A stretch of 28,424 nucleotides of DNA from an uncultured Collinsella sp. (GTDB lineage: Bacteria; Actinomycetota; Coriobacteriia; Coriobacteriales; Coriobacteriaceae). The stretch's first letter is position 1. The number at the start of each line of letters is the position of its first letter. The stretch spans positions 1 through 28,424 of the forward strand of contig CAKUEU010000018.1 of assembly GCA_934646865.1 (NCBI GenBank), in the 5' to 3' direction. The notes under the pieces were generated by a model. That model ran no database searches. It was not told the origin of the DNA and saw nothing but the letters and a program-made list of their open reading frames with translations. The position numbers and the translations under genes were made by a program. Below are positions 9,532 through 16,761 of the stretch, piece after piece.

Positions 9532-10032
9532 GTGGCAAAGGCCGTGAAGGTGCCAAAAACCAATGCTATGCGCGAATTGGAAAGCGCCGGTATCTCCTAC
9601 ACCCTCCATACATATGAAGACGACGGCGACGAGTCGGTTGGACTGGGCCTCGCGATTTCCGAGCAGCTTGGTGAGGAGCCTGGCCAGGGGTTTAAGACTC
9701 TGGTTTGCGTGACGCCATCGAACGACCACGTTGTGTGTTGCATTCCTGTTGCCGATGAACTTGATTTGAAAGCTGCCGCTCGCGCGGCGGGGGAGAAGTC
9801 CCTGACCATGATGCATGTGAAGGACTTGCTGGCGGCGACTGGCTATGTTCGAGGAGGCTGTAGCCCGGTCGGTATGAAAAAACGCTACCGGACGCTCATC
9901 GATGAGACATGTGTCCTTTGGGATACCATTTTTATTTCGGGAGGCAAGCGTGGTTATCAGTTAGAGCTCGCGCCCGACGATTTAATTGCATTTTGCGGGG
10001 CGACGGTCGCCCCGATCGCGAGAGAGGACTGA
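9532..10032 (+). CDS. ybaK: YbaK/EbsC-family Cys-tRNA(Pro) deacylase
   Basis: A 166-residue editing enzyme of the YbaK type, which hydrolyses cysteine mischarged on tRNA-Pro in trans to prolyl-tRNA synthetase. Seen: FKTLV at 54-58, with Lys55 at the place of the family's key lysine; GYVRGGCSPVGMKK at 104-117; and the late ISGGKRGYQLELAPDDL segment. The start is placed at the GTG at 9532, which has AGGAAGGG 7 nt upstream. An ATG in frame at 9481 would add 17 residues absent from the family and lacks a ribosome site. It heads a tight ybaK-murJ-uvrC run, with 3 nt to the murJ ATG. Confidence 0.9.
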   Translation: MAKAVKVPKTNAMRELESAGISYTLHTYEDDGDESVGLGLAISEQLGEEPGQGFKTLVCVTPSNDHVVCCIPVADELDLKAAARAAGEKSLTMMHVKDLLAATGYVRGGCSPVGMKKRYRTLIDETCVLWDTIFISGGKRGYQLELAPDDLIAFCGATVAPIARED

Positions 10033-10035
10033 GCG

Positions 10036-11718
10036 ATGCCGCAGGAAGAATCAAAGCGCGGGGCTCATTTTGCAGAGGGGCCGGCAGCTCAGACGTCCGC
10101 ATCTGCGGTTTCTTCGTCGCGAGATGACGCAGATGACATGGGTTCGTCGGACTACTCCACGGTTGGTCGTTCTGCTGGCCTCATGACTGTGCTGACCATT
10201 GTGTCGCGCGTCACCGGTTTTATCCGCACCTGGGCCATGGCAGCCGCTATCGGCATGTCGCTGCTCTCGTCTTCCTATCAGGTTGCTAACAACCTGCCCA
10301 ATATGCTCTACGAGCTCGTGATGGGCGGCATGCTCGTGACGGCGTTTTTGCCGGTGTATATGGGCGTGAGGCGCGAACAGGGCCGCGAGGCGTCGAACGA
10401 GTATGTCGGCAACCTGCTCGGTATCCTACTTTTGCTGTTGGGCGGCATTTCGGTGCTGGGTACCGTGTTCGCCCCGGGCTTTATCTGGACGCAGTCGTTT
10501 CTTTCGGGCGATGGCGGTAGCATGGATACTGCAGCGTTCATGTTCCGTTTCTTTGCTATCCAGATTCTATTTTACGGCTTGGGCTCGGTGTTCTCGGGTG
10601 TTCTCAACGCGCACCGCGACTACTTCTGGTCGACGTTTGCCCCGGTCCTTAACAACGTCATCGTCATTGCGAGCTTCATGGGCTTTGCACCCGTGTCCGC
10701 GCAATTTGGCGAGCATGTCGGCATCATCTTGATCGCGGCTGGCACGACCCTCGGTGTTTTTGTCCAGATGGCCTGCCAGATTCCCGCGCTTGGCAAGCAC
10801 GGCGTTCATCCTCATATCCATATTGACTTTAAGGATCCCGCGCTGCGTCAGACGATTGCGCTCGGTATCCCGACGCTGCTTGCCACGGTGTGCATGTTTG
10901 TCTCGACCTCCATCACCAATGCCGCTGCGCTGGTGGTTCAACCCGAGACGGGTCCTTCCGTTATTGCCTATGCGCGCCTGTGGTACACGCTGCCCTACGC
11001 GCTGATTGCCGCCTCGCTTTCGACGGCGCTCTATACCGAGCTCTCTCACGACGCACAGGAGAAGGATTACGACAGCGTTCGCACGGGCATTTCGCGTGGC
11101 GTCGCCCAGATGCTGTTCTTCCTGATTCCGTTCGCGCTGTACCTGATTGTCTTCGCGCGTCCGCTCAACATGATTTACTGTGCCGGCAAGTTTGATGAGT
11201 CCGGCGTGGCGCTGGTGTCCGAGTTCCTTGTCTACCTGGCGTTCTCGCTGCCGCTCTACGGCGTGGTCGTGTTGATGCAGAAGAGCTTCTCTGCCTTGCT
11301 CGACATGAAGCCCTATAGCCGCTATTGCCTGTATTCTGCCATCGGCCAGGCCGGCTCAGTTCTGCTGTTTGGCGTTGTACTGGGCTTCGGTATGCCGGCA
11401 ATCGCACTTTCGTATGTCGTCGACTACGTGATCTTGGTCGGTTGTTCGCTGTGGTGGCTGCGTCGTCGCCTGCGTGGTCTTCAGGTTAAATCTATCTTGC
11501 ATGGCGGTTTCTTCGGCCTTTTGCTCGGTGGCCTGGGTGCTGCCGCAGGCGCCGGCGTCATGTGGGCGCTTGAGCACTTTGTCGGGGCACTTGGCGGCTC
11601 GATTCTGATTACTCTTGGCTACGTTTGCGTTGCGGGTGTCGTCTCGCTTGCTGTTACCTTTGGCCTTGCCGTCGTCCTTAAGATGCCCGAGGTCTCGGCG
11701 CTGATTCGTCGCAAGTAG
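10036..11718 (+). CDS. murJ: Lipid II flippase MurJ
   Basis: A 560-residue MurJ/MviN protein that moves lipid II across the membrane for peptidoglycan synthesis. A hydrophilic, Ser/Ala/Asp-rich N-terminal tail of about 45 residues precedes 14 or so predicted membrane segments. The family stretch RVTGFIRTWAMAAAIG (58-73) and the following YQVANNLPNMLYELVMGGML carry the conserved arginine and helix-2 features of MurJ. The ATG at 10036 has an AGAGAGG site a few bases upstream and lies 3 nt after the ybaK stop. Its TAG directly touches the GTG of uvrC, so the two are probably translationally coupled. The N-terminal tail is longer than in the proteobacterial protein. Confidence 0.93.
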   Translation: MPQEESKRGAHFAEGPAAQTSASAVSSSRDDADDMGSSDYSTVGRSAGLMTVLTIVSRVTGFIRTWAMAAAIGMSLLSSSYQVANNLPNMLYELVMGGMLVTAFLPVYMGVRREQGREASNEYVGNLLGILLLLLGGISVLGTVFAPGFIWTQSFLSGDGGSMDTAAFMFRFFAIQILFYGLGSVFSGVLNAHRDYFWSTFAPVLNNVIVIASFMGFAPVSAQFGEHVGIILIAAGTTLGVFVQMACQIPALGKHGVHPHIHIDFKDPALRQTIALGIPTLLATVCMFVSTSITNAAALVVQPETGPSVIAYARLWYTLPYALIAASLSTALYTELSHDAQEKDYDSVRTGISRGVAQMLFFLIPFALYLIVFARPLNMIYCAGKFDESGVALVSEFLVYLAFSLPLYGVVVLMQKSFSALLDMKPYSRYCLYSAIGQAGSVLLFGVVLGFGMPAIALSYVVDYVILVGCSLWWLRRRLRGLQVKSILHGGFFGLLLGGLGAAAGAGVMWALEHFVGALGGSILITLGYVCVAGVVSLAVTFGLAVVLKMPEVSALIRRK

Positions 11719-13665
11719 GTGCGCGTGGCCGGTCACGACAACATTCCAACGCTTGCCGAGCAGGTTTCGCGCGTTCCCACGCAGCCCGGCTGCTACCTTT
11801 GGAAAGACGCCAAGGGCGATGTCATCTACGTGGGCAAGGCGAAAAACCTGCGCGCCCGTATGCGTCAGTACGTGACGCTGCAGGACGAGCGCCAGAAGAT
11901 CCCGCTGATGATGCAGTTGGTGGCGAGCTTTGACTATATCGTGGTGGAGACCGAGCACGAGGCGTTGGTGCTCGAGCGCAATTTGATTGGTCAGTACCAT
12001 CCGTACTTTAACGTCGACCTCAAGGATGACAAGAGCTACCCCTTTATCGCCATTACAAAGGGCGACCTGTATCCCGCTATCAAATACACGCGTGAGCGTC
12101 ATAAGCCGGGAACGCGCTATTTTGGACCTTATACCGATAGCCGCGCCGCACGTGAGACGATAGATACGCTGCGCAAGGTTATCCCCATCTGCTCCGCATC
12201 CTGTGCGGAGTGGCGTCGTTGTCGCCGTATCGTCGAGTCCCACAAGGGCGAGGAAGACATCGTCAATATGATTTGCGCGCAAAACGGGCGCCCCTGCTTC
12301 GACTATCATGTCGGGCGCGGCCCGGGTGCGTGTGTCGGCGCGATTTCCCCGGCAGACTATGCCAAGAACGTCAAACGTGTCGAACGTTTTTTGTCGGGCC
12401 ATCGCAAGGACGTCGTCGACGAGCTGACATCCGAGATGACGGAGGCCGCCGAGGCGCTCGATTTTGAGCGCGCCGCCCGCGTCAAACGTCGTTTGGAGGT
12501 CATCAAGGGTCTGGACGACCGTCAGCAAGTCGTTTTTCCCTCCAGTGTCGATATCGATGTTATCGGTTTCTATCGCGAGGAGACCATCTCCGCCGCTTGC
12601 GTCTTCGTCGTTCGCGAGGGCCGAACAGTTCGCACCTGCGAGTTCATTCTTGACAAGGGTCTTGATGTTGACGAGGAAGAGCTCCAGTCGGGCTTTCTTA
12701 AGCGCTATTACGACGAGACGGCTGATATTCCAGCTGAGGTCAACCTTTCCGTCGAGCTTGAGGATGCGGAGGCGCTGGGGGAGTGGCTTGCGGGCAAGCG
12801 TGAGCGTTCCTGCCATCTCCATAGGCCGCAGCGTGGCGAAAAGCACCGTCTGCTCGATATGGCATCCAAAAATGCGCGCCATGCCCTCATGCGCTACATG
12901 ATGCGAACGGGGTACGCTGACGACCGCACCAATCAAGCGCTCCTGGAGCTCGAAAGTGCGTTGGCGCTGCCATCGCCGCCGTTGCGTATCGAGTGCTTCG
13001 ATATCTCTACACTGCATGGCACCTTTACGGTCGCCTCGATGGTGGTGTTTACCAACGGTCGCGCCGACAAGGGCCAGTATCGTCGTTTTAAAATCCAGGC
13101 CGAATTGGACGAGGCAAACGACTTCGTGTCGATGTCCGAGGTTTTGGGACGACGCTATGCTCCCGAGCGCATGGCCGACGAGCGCTTTGGCTCGCGCCCC
13201 GATTTGCTCGTTGTCGATGGCGGTAAGCCGCAATTGACCGCTGCGATCAAGCAACTTGAGGCTCTTGGGCTCGATATACCAGTTTGTGGCTTGGCAAAGG
13301 CCGATGAGGAGGTTTTCGTGCCTTGGGACGAGACTCCCGTCGTGCTGCCGACCGGGTCCGCGTCGCTCTATCTAATTAAACAGGTGCGCGATGAATCGCA
13401 CCGTTTTGCCATCACGTTCCATCGCGAATTGCGCGATAAAGCCATGACGGTTTCGGTACTCGATGACGTTCCAGGCGTGGGACCCACCAGAAAACGTGCC
13501 CTTATGCGCCATTTTGGCTCGATGAAGCGTTTGCGCGCGGCGAGCGAGCAAGAGATCGCGGAAGTTCGAGGCATTCCTGCCGATGTCGCCAAAGCGGTTC
13601 ACGAGGCGCTCGTTGCATGGAATGCCGAGCGCGCCGAGGCGGCGGCAAAGCAATCCGAAAACTAA
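11719..13665 (+). CDS. uvrC: Excinuclease ABC subunit C
   Basis: A 648-residue dual-incision nuclease of nucleotide excision repair. Domains in order: the GIY-YIG 3'-incision domain (about 22-100, beginning PGCYLWKD and VIYVGKAKNLRARM); a cysteine-containing segment near 155-200; the UVR UvrB-binding motif (about 225-265); the RNase-H-like 5'-incision domain (IECFDISTLHG from about residue 424); and a C-terminal tandem helix-hairpin-helix (VPGVGPTRKRAL and following, about 583-640). The GTG start follows the murJ TAG with no gap and no strong Shine-Dalgarno; GTG at 11725 is an alternative. In many Gram-positives uvrC is next to rapZ-yvcK-whiA; here the sialic acid cassette lies between. Confidence 0.96.
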   Translation: MRVAGHDNIPTLAEQVSRVPTQPGCYLWKDAKGDVIYVGKAKNLRARMRQYVTLQDERQKIPLMMQLVASFDYIVVETEHEALVLERNLIGQYHPYFNVDLKDDKSYPFIAITKGDLYPAIKYTRERHKPGTRYFGPYTDSRAARETIDTLRKVIPICSASCAEWRRCRRIVESHKGEEDIVNMICAQNGRPCFDYHVGRGPGACVGAISPADYAKNVKRVERFLSGHRKDVVDELTSEMTEAAEALDFERAARVKRRLEVIKGLDDRQQVVFPSSVDIDVIGFYREETISAACVFVVREGRTVRTCEFILDKGLDVDEEELQSGFLKRYYDETADIPAEVNLSVELEDAEALGEWLAGKRERSCHLHRPQRGEKHRLLDMASKNARHALMRYMMRTGYADDRTNQALLELESALALPSPPLRIECFDISTLHGTFTVASMVVFTNGRADKGQYRRFKIQAELDEANDFVSMSEVLGRRYAPERMADERFGSRPDLLVVDGGKPQLTAAIKQLEALGLDIPVCGLAKADEEVFVPWDETPVVLPTGSASLYLIKQVRDESHRFAITFHRELRDKAMTVSVLDDVPGVGPTRKRALMRHFGSMKRLRAASEQEIAEVRGIPADVAKAVHEALVAWNAERAEAAAKQSEN

Positions 13666-13686
13666 ACACGCCTCTAATCAACTGAT

Positions 13687-13717
13687 ATACATGATTGCGT
13701 GATTTTCAATCATGTAT
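13687..13717. repeat. 11-bp-arm inverted repeat behind uvrC
   Basis: ATACATGATTG (13687-13697) and CAATCATGTAT (13707-13717) are perfect reverse complements around a 9-nt centre. The stem is AT-rich and followed only by TTC, so it is a poor terminator. It may instead be an operator or a weak uvrC terminator. Confidence 0.5.
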
Positions 13718-13757
13718 TTCACGGTGATTACCAGCCGATTTCGGGTTTTATTAACGC

Positions 13758-13798
13758 TAAAACGTTTGACTAGCCATGGTGAACAACCCTGCTATTCT
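13758..13798 (+). promoter_or_regulatory. LacI/CcpA-like core over a possible upstream promoter
   Basis: TAAAACGTTT (13758-13767) overlaps a TTGACT -35-like hexamer (13766-13771). An extended -10 (TGC then TATTCT, 13790-13798) lies downstream, but 21 bp from the hexamer; TGCTAT at 18 bp is the alternative. The same 10-mer is the centre of a perfect palindrome before gap. A repressor on this site would block the -35. Confidence 0.35.
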
Positions 13799-13871
13799 GC
13801 GGGTTGACGAAGACTGATATCTCACCTCGTCGATACATACTGTCTGGCGAATCGTTTGTCAATGAATTCGG

Positions 13872-13894
13872 TGAACGGTAGTAAATACCGTTCA
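13872..13894. promoter_or_regulatory. 9-bp-arm palindrome, candidate operator
   Basis: TGAACGGTA (13872-13880), a 5-nt centre GTAAA, and TACCGTTCA (13886-13894) form a perfect dyad, the size expected for a dimeric helix-turn-helix regulator such as the GntR or RpiR types that control sialic acid genes elsewhere. A further inverted pair, CGATACATAC (13831-13840) and GTATGTATCG (13902-13911), encloses it. No regulator gene is nearby. Confidence 0.45.
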
Positions 13895-13933
13895 AGCGTA
13901 TGTATGTATCGGTCGCCGAGCGCGGCACCTCAG

Positions 13934-13963
13934 TTGGGCTCGTCGGTAGGTAAGGTATATATC
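13934..13963 (+). promoter_or_regulatory. Candidate proximal promoter of the cassette
   Basis: TTGGGC (13934-13939) followed by TATATA at 13956 (16-bp spacer) or TATATC at 13958 (18-bp spacer). Transcription would begin about 13968 and give a leader of about 60 nt containing the 13978-14001 hairpin. The -35 is weak, consistent with a regulated promoter. Confidence 0.35.
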
Positions 13964-13977
13964 GTCCGCAAGTTGCG

Positions 13978-14001
13978 CGGGAGCACGTCTAGGTGCTCCC
14001 G
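13978..14001 (+). other. Leader hairpin before binding-protein gene
   Basis: CGGGAGCAC (13978-13986), loop GTCTAG, GTGCTCCCG (13993-14001): a perfect 9-bp stem 19 nt upstream of the Shine-Dalgarno. There is no T run, so a 5' mRNA stabiliser or protein-binding leader is likelier than a terminator. Confidence 0.5.
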
Positions 14002-14030
14002 GGTAAGATTCTCTATTGATAGGAGAAGAC

Positions 14031-15644
14031 ATGGCCATCATCAACAAGGGTATGTCCAGGCGTTCGTTCCTCGGCCTCACCGGCAGCGTCGCTGCTGTCG
14101 CAGGGCTTGGTCTCACCGGCTGCGGTGGCAGCTCCAGCGACGAGGGTTCCGCTTCCGGTTCCACCGATTCCGCCAACCGTGGCGGCGGCGTGATCACCGC
14201 TGGTTCCGCTTACGCTCCGTCCAGCTTCGATCCCGCCAGCACCGGCTCCGCTGTGGGCCTGGGTGCTAACTGGCACGTCGTCGAGGGCCTCTACGGCATC
14301 GATTACCACGACTACAGCACCTTCAACGAGCTCGCCACCGACGATCCCAAGTCTGTGGACGACACCACTTTCGAGGTCACCATCCGCAAGGGCGCCAAGT
14401 TCTCCGATGGCACCGAGGTCACCGCTGACGATGTCGTTGCCTCCTACACCGCTTGCGCCGCTTCCGCTACCTATGCTCCGTTCTTCCAGCCCTTCGAGTC
14501 CATCGAGGCCAAGGACGCCAGCACCGTGACGGTCAAGACCAAGGTCCCCAACTTCTCCCTGCTCAAGGATCGTCTGGCCATCGTCCGCGTTACCCCGGCC
14601 ACCCAGACCGAGGAGGATCGCGCCAAGCAGCCGATCGGCTCCGGCCCCTGGATGTACGACTCTATCTCCGATACCGAGATCACCCTGGTTCCCAACCCCG
14701 AGTACAACGGTGAGTATGCTGCCGAGGATAAGAAGATCCAGTACAGCATCCTGACCGACCCCACCGCTCGCGTTACCGCTCAGCAGGAGGGCTCCACGCT
14801 CGTTATGGAGCTCGTTACCGCTGACGCCGTCGACCAGCTCGAGAGCGCCGGCTGCAAGATCGATAACGTTCAGGGTTTCGGCACCCGCTTCATCATGTTC
14901 AACGTCGCCAAGGAGCCTTGGAACAACGTCAAGGTCCGTCAGGCTGTCATGTATGCGCTCGACACCGAGAAGATGGTCAGCAACACCTTCGCCGGTCTTG
15001 CCACCGCTGCCAGCTGCTACCTGCCCAAGAGCTTTACCAACTATCATGAGGCTTCCACGGTGTACAAGACCGACGCCAAGAAGGCTAAGAAGCTCATCGA
15101 GGAGTCTGGCATCACCCCGGGTGCCATCACCCTGCGCACCACCGACAACGAGCAGATTAAGGGCATGGCCGCCCAGGTCAAGAACGACCTCGACGCTCTC
15201 GGCTTCGATGTGACCATCCAGACCGATACCTCGCCGGCCACCTACGCCGCCATCGACGGCGGCGAGGCCTACGATATCCTCCTTGCCCCTGGCGATCCTT
15301 CCTGCTTCGGCGCCGACCCCGACCTGCTGCTCAACTGGTGGTACGGCGACAACGTCTGGATGCAGACCCGTTGCCCGTGGAAGGAGTCCGCTGAGTGGCA
15401 GAAGCTCCACAGTCTCATGGACGAGGCTCTTGCCGCCGAGGGCGACGAGCAGCAGAAGAAGTGGAACGAGTGCTTCGACATCATTGCCGACAACGCCGTT
15501 CTGTACCCCGTTGTCCACGTCAAGACCGTCTCCGCTTCCTGGGACGATCCGTCCACTGCGCCCAACGGCGAGGCTCTCGATGGCTTCAAGGGCATCGGCA
15601 CGACGAGCATGTCCTTCAGGGGCGTTGCGACCGTCAAGGCGTAA
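14031..15644 (+). CDS. Family 5 ABC substrate-binding lipoprotein (sialic acid type)
   Basis: A 537-residue extracellular solute-binding protein of family 5 (peptide/nickel class). The N-terminus shows a twin-arginine motif SRRSFLG (9-15), a short hydrophobic stretch and a lipobox LTGC with lipid-accepting Cys31, followed by a Gly/Ser-rich tether. This makes it a Tat-exported lipoprotein anchored on the outer face of the membrane. The start at 14031 has AGGAGA 4 nt upstream; an in-frame extension to 14016 lacks a ribosome site. Codons are strongly biased to C-ending and AAG forms, as in gap and pgk below, suggesting very high expression. The sialic acid assignment rests on the nan genes downstream and on the use of this ABC class by the Haemophilus ducreyi SatABCD importer; peptides or sialoglycans are alternative ligands. 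Confidence 0.82.
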   Translation: MAIINKGMSRRSFLGLTGSVAAVAGLGLTGCGGSSSDEGSASGSTDSANRGGGVITAGSAYAPSSFDPASTGSAVGLGANWHVVEGLYGIDYHDYSTFNELATDDPKSVDDTTFEVTIRKGAKFSDGTEVTADDVVASYTACAASATYAPFFQPFESIEAKDASTVTVKTKVPNFSLLKDRLAIVRVTPATQTEEDRAKQPIGSGPWMYDSISDTEITLVPNPEYNGEYAAEDKKIQYSILTDPTARVTAQQEGSTLVMELVTADAVDQLESAGCKIDNVQGFGTRFIMFNVAKEPWNNVKVRQAVMYALDTEKMVSNTFAGLATAASCYLPKSFTNYHEASTVYKTDAKKAKKLIEESGITPGAITLRTTDNEQIKGMAAQVKNDLDALGFDVTIQTDTSPATYAAIDGGEAYDILLAPGDPSCFGADPDLLLNWWYGDNVWMQTRCPWKESAEWQKLHSLMDEALAAEGDEQQKKWNECFDIIADNAVLYPVVHVKTVSASWDDPSTAPNGEALDGFKGIGTTSMSFRGVATVKA

Positions 15645-15706
15645 GACTCGCTTGAGTCTGTATGCAGGATGTCGGTCGTTGGGACCGTATCCTCATAGTT
15701 GAAACA

Positions 15707-15740
15707 AAGACCCGGGCGGCAACGATGTCGCTCGGGTCTT
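15707..15740 (+). other. Intercistronic hairpin after binding-protein gene
   Basis: AAGACCCGGGCG (15707-15718) pairs with CGCTCGGGTCTT (15729-15740) through 12 bp with one wobble. It is followed by GTAATG, not a T run. Smaller hairpins lie on either side: AGACTC/GAGTCT at the stop codon (15644-15659) and ATGAGTA/TACTCAT (15744-15761). Such structures commonly protect binding-protein mRNA and reduce permease expression. Confidence 0.6.
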
Positions 15741-15801
15741 GTAATGAGTATCCGTACTCATATACCAGTTGGTCCTACCGACAAAAGAAAGGGGAGAGAA
15801 C

Positions 15802-16758
15802 GTGAACAACTTGCTACGTTTGATTGGAAGGCGTCTTGTGGCGCTGCCGATCATGGCATTGGGTGTCACCGTCCTGGTGTTCTTCCTTATGTCGTTCTCC
15901 AAGACCGACCCCGCCTACACGGCGTTGGGTGACGGTGCCTCGCCCGAGGCGGTTGCCGAGTACCATGAGAAGTATGGTCTGGACGACCCCTGGCCCGTGC
16001 GCTACGTGCGCTATATGGGCGATCTGATTCATGGCGACATGGGCACCTATGGTGCTGCTCGCAACTCCGTTGCCAAGCGCATCTCCACGGCCCTGCCCGT
16101 CACGATGCAGCTGACCTTCATCGGTCTTGCCATCGGTGCGGTCGTTTCGTTTTTACTCGGCGTCATCGCGGCACTGTATCGCGATAAATGGCCGGACCAA
16201 GTGATCCGCGTCTTCTCCATCGCCGGCTTGGCAACCCCGTCGTTCTGGCTTGCCGTTCTGTTGATTCTGCTGTTCTCTTCCTACCTTAAGGTGCTTCCGG
16301 CGTCCGGTGCTCTGCCTCACTTCACCACCAACCCGGCTGGCTATCTGGGACGTATGATCATGCCCGCCATTGCTCTTGCCTTCCCGCTGACGGGTCAGAT
16401 GACTCGTATCGTGCGTACCGCCATGGTCGAGGAGCTCGACAAGGACTATGTCCGTATGGCTCGCGGCGCCGGCGTTCCGGAGAAGGTCGTCGTCGGCATC
16501 AACGTACTTCGCAATGCGCTGATCACCCCGGTCACCACCCTCGGTCTTAAGATCGGTTATCTCATGGGCGGCGCCGTCGTCATCGAGGTTATCTTCAACC
16601 TCCCCGGCATGGGCACCGCGATCCTGCAGGGCGTTCAGGGCAACGAGGCGAACCTGGTTCAGGGCGTCGTCATCGTCGTTGCTCTTGCCTTCATCATCAT
16701 CAACATCGTGGTTGACATGCTCTACCTGCTCATCAACCCGCGCATCAGGACGGTGTAG
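15802..16758 (+). CDS. ABC transporter permease, DppB/SatB type
   Basis: A 318-residue inner-membrane permease of the binding-protein-dependent transport family, first of the two channel subunits. An N-terminal membrane helix (about 9-32) is followed by an extracytoplasmic region and a five-helix transmembrane domain. The cytoplasmic EAA-type loop is visible as EELDKDYVRMARGAGVPEK, where the ATPase docks. The GTG at 15802 has AGGGGAGAG just upstream; a frame extending to 15769 has no ribosome site. It follows the hairpin-rich 157-nt gap behind the binding-protein gene and is 3 nt from the next gene, so it is part of the tightly coupled transporter segment. Confidence 0.88.
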   Translation: MNNLLRLIGRRLVALPIMALGVTVLVFFLMSFSKTDPAYTALGDGASPEAVAEYHEKYGLDDPWPVRYVRYMGDLIHGDMGTYGAARNSVAKRISTALPVTMQLTFIGLAIGAVVSFLLGVIAALYRDKWPDQVIRVFSIAGLATPSFWLAVLLILLFSSYLKVLPASGALPHFTTNPAGYLGRMIMPAIALAFPLTGQMTRIVRTAMVEELDKDYVRMARGAGVPEKVVVGINVLRNALITPVTTLGLKIGYLMGGAVVIEVIFNLPGMGTAILQGVQGNEANLVQGVVIVVALAFIIINIVVDMLYLLINPRIRTV

Positions 16759-16761
16759 ATT

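Larger units (their letters stand above)
13666..14030 (+). promoter_or_regulatory. Palindrome-rich control region of sialic acid cassette
   Basis: A 365-bp stretch without a gene. It holds, in order: an 11-bp-arm inverted repeat (13687-13717), a LacI/CcpA-like core overlapping a TTGACT hexamer (13758-13771), a CGATACATAC/GTATGTATCG inverted pair (13831-13911) that encloses a 9-bp-arm palindrome (13872-13894), a promoter candidate (13934-13963), a 9-bp leader hairpin (13978-14001) and the AGGAGA ribosome site (14021-14026) of the binding-protein gene. No ORF or tRNA is visible. It probably integrates pathway-specific and carbon-catabolite control. Confidence 0.6.

Noticed and set aside
8121..9563. 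A 480-codon minus-strand frame opposite uvrA and its terminator
   Set aside because: It runs through the uvrA terminator and the start of ybaK; composition is that of a codon-bias shadow.
11356..13254. A 632-codon minus-strand frame opposite murJ and uvrC
   Set aside because: It covers two well-identified genes, spans their junction and has no recognisable domain or ribosome site.
13687..13717. CRISPR or att-site reading of the inverted repeat behind uvrC
   Set aside because: Only one dyad, no direct repeats or spacers, no integrase, and no matching copy at the right border near 24480.
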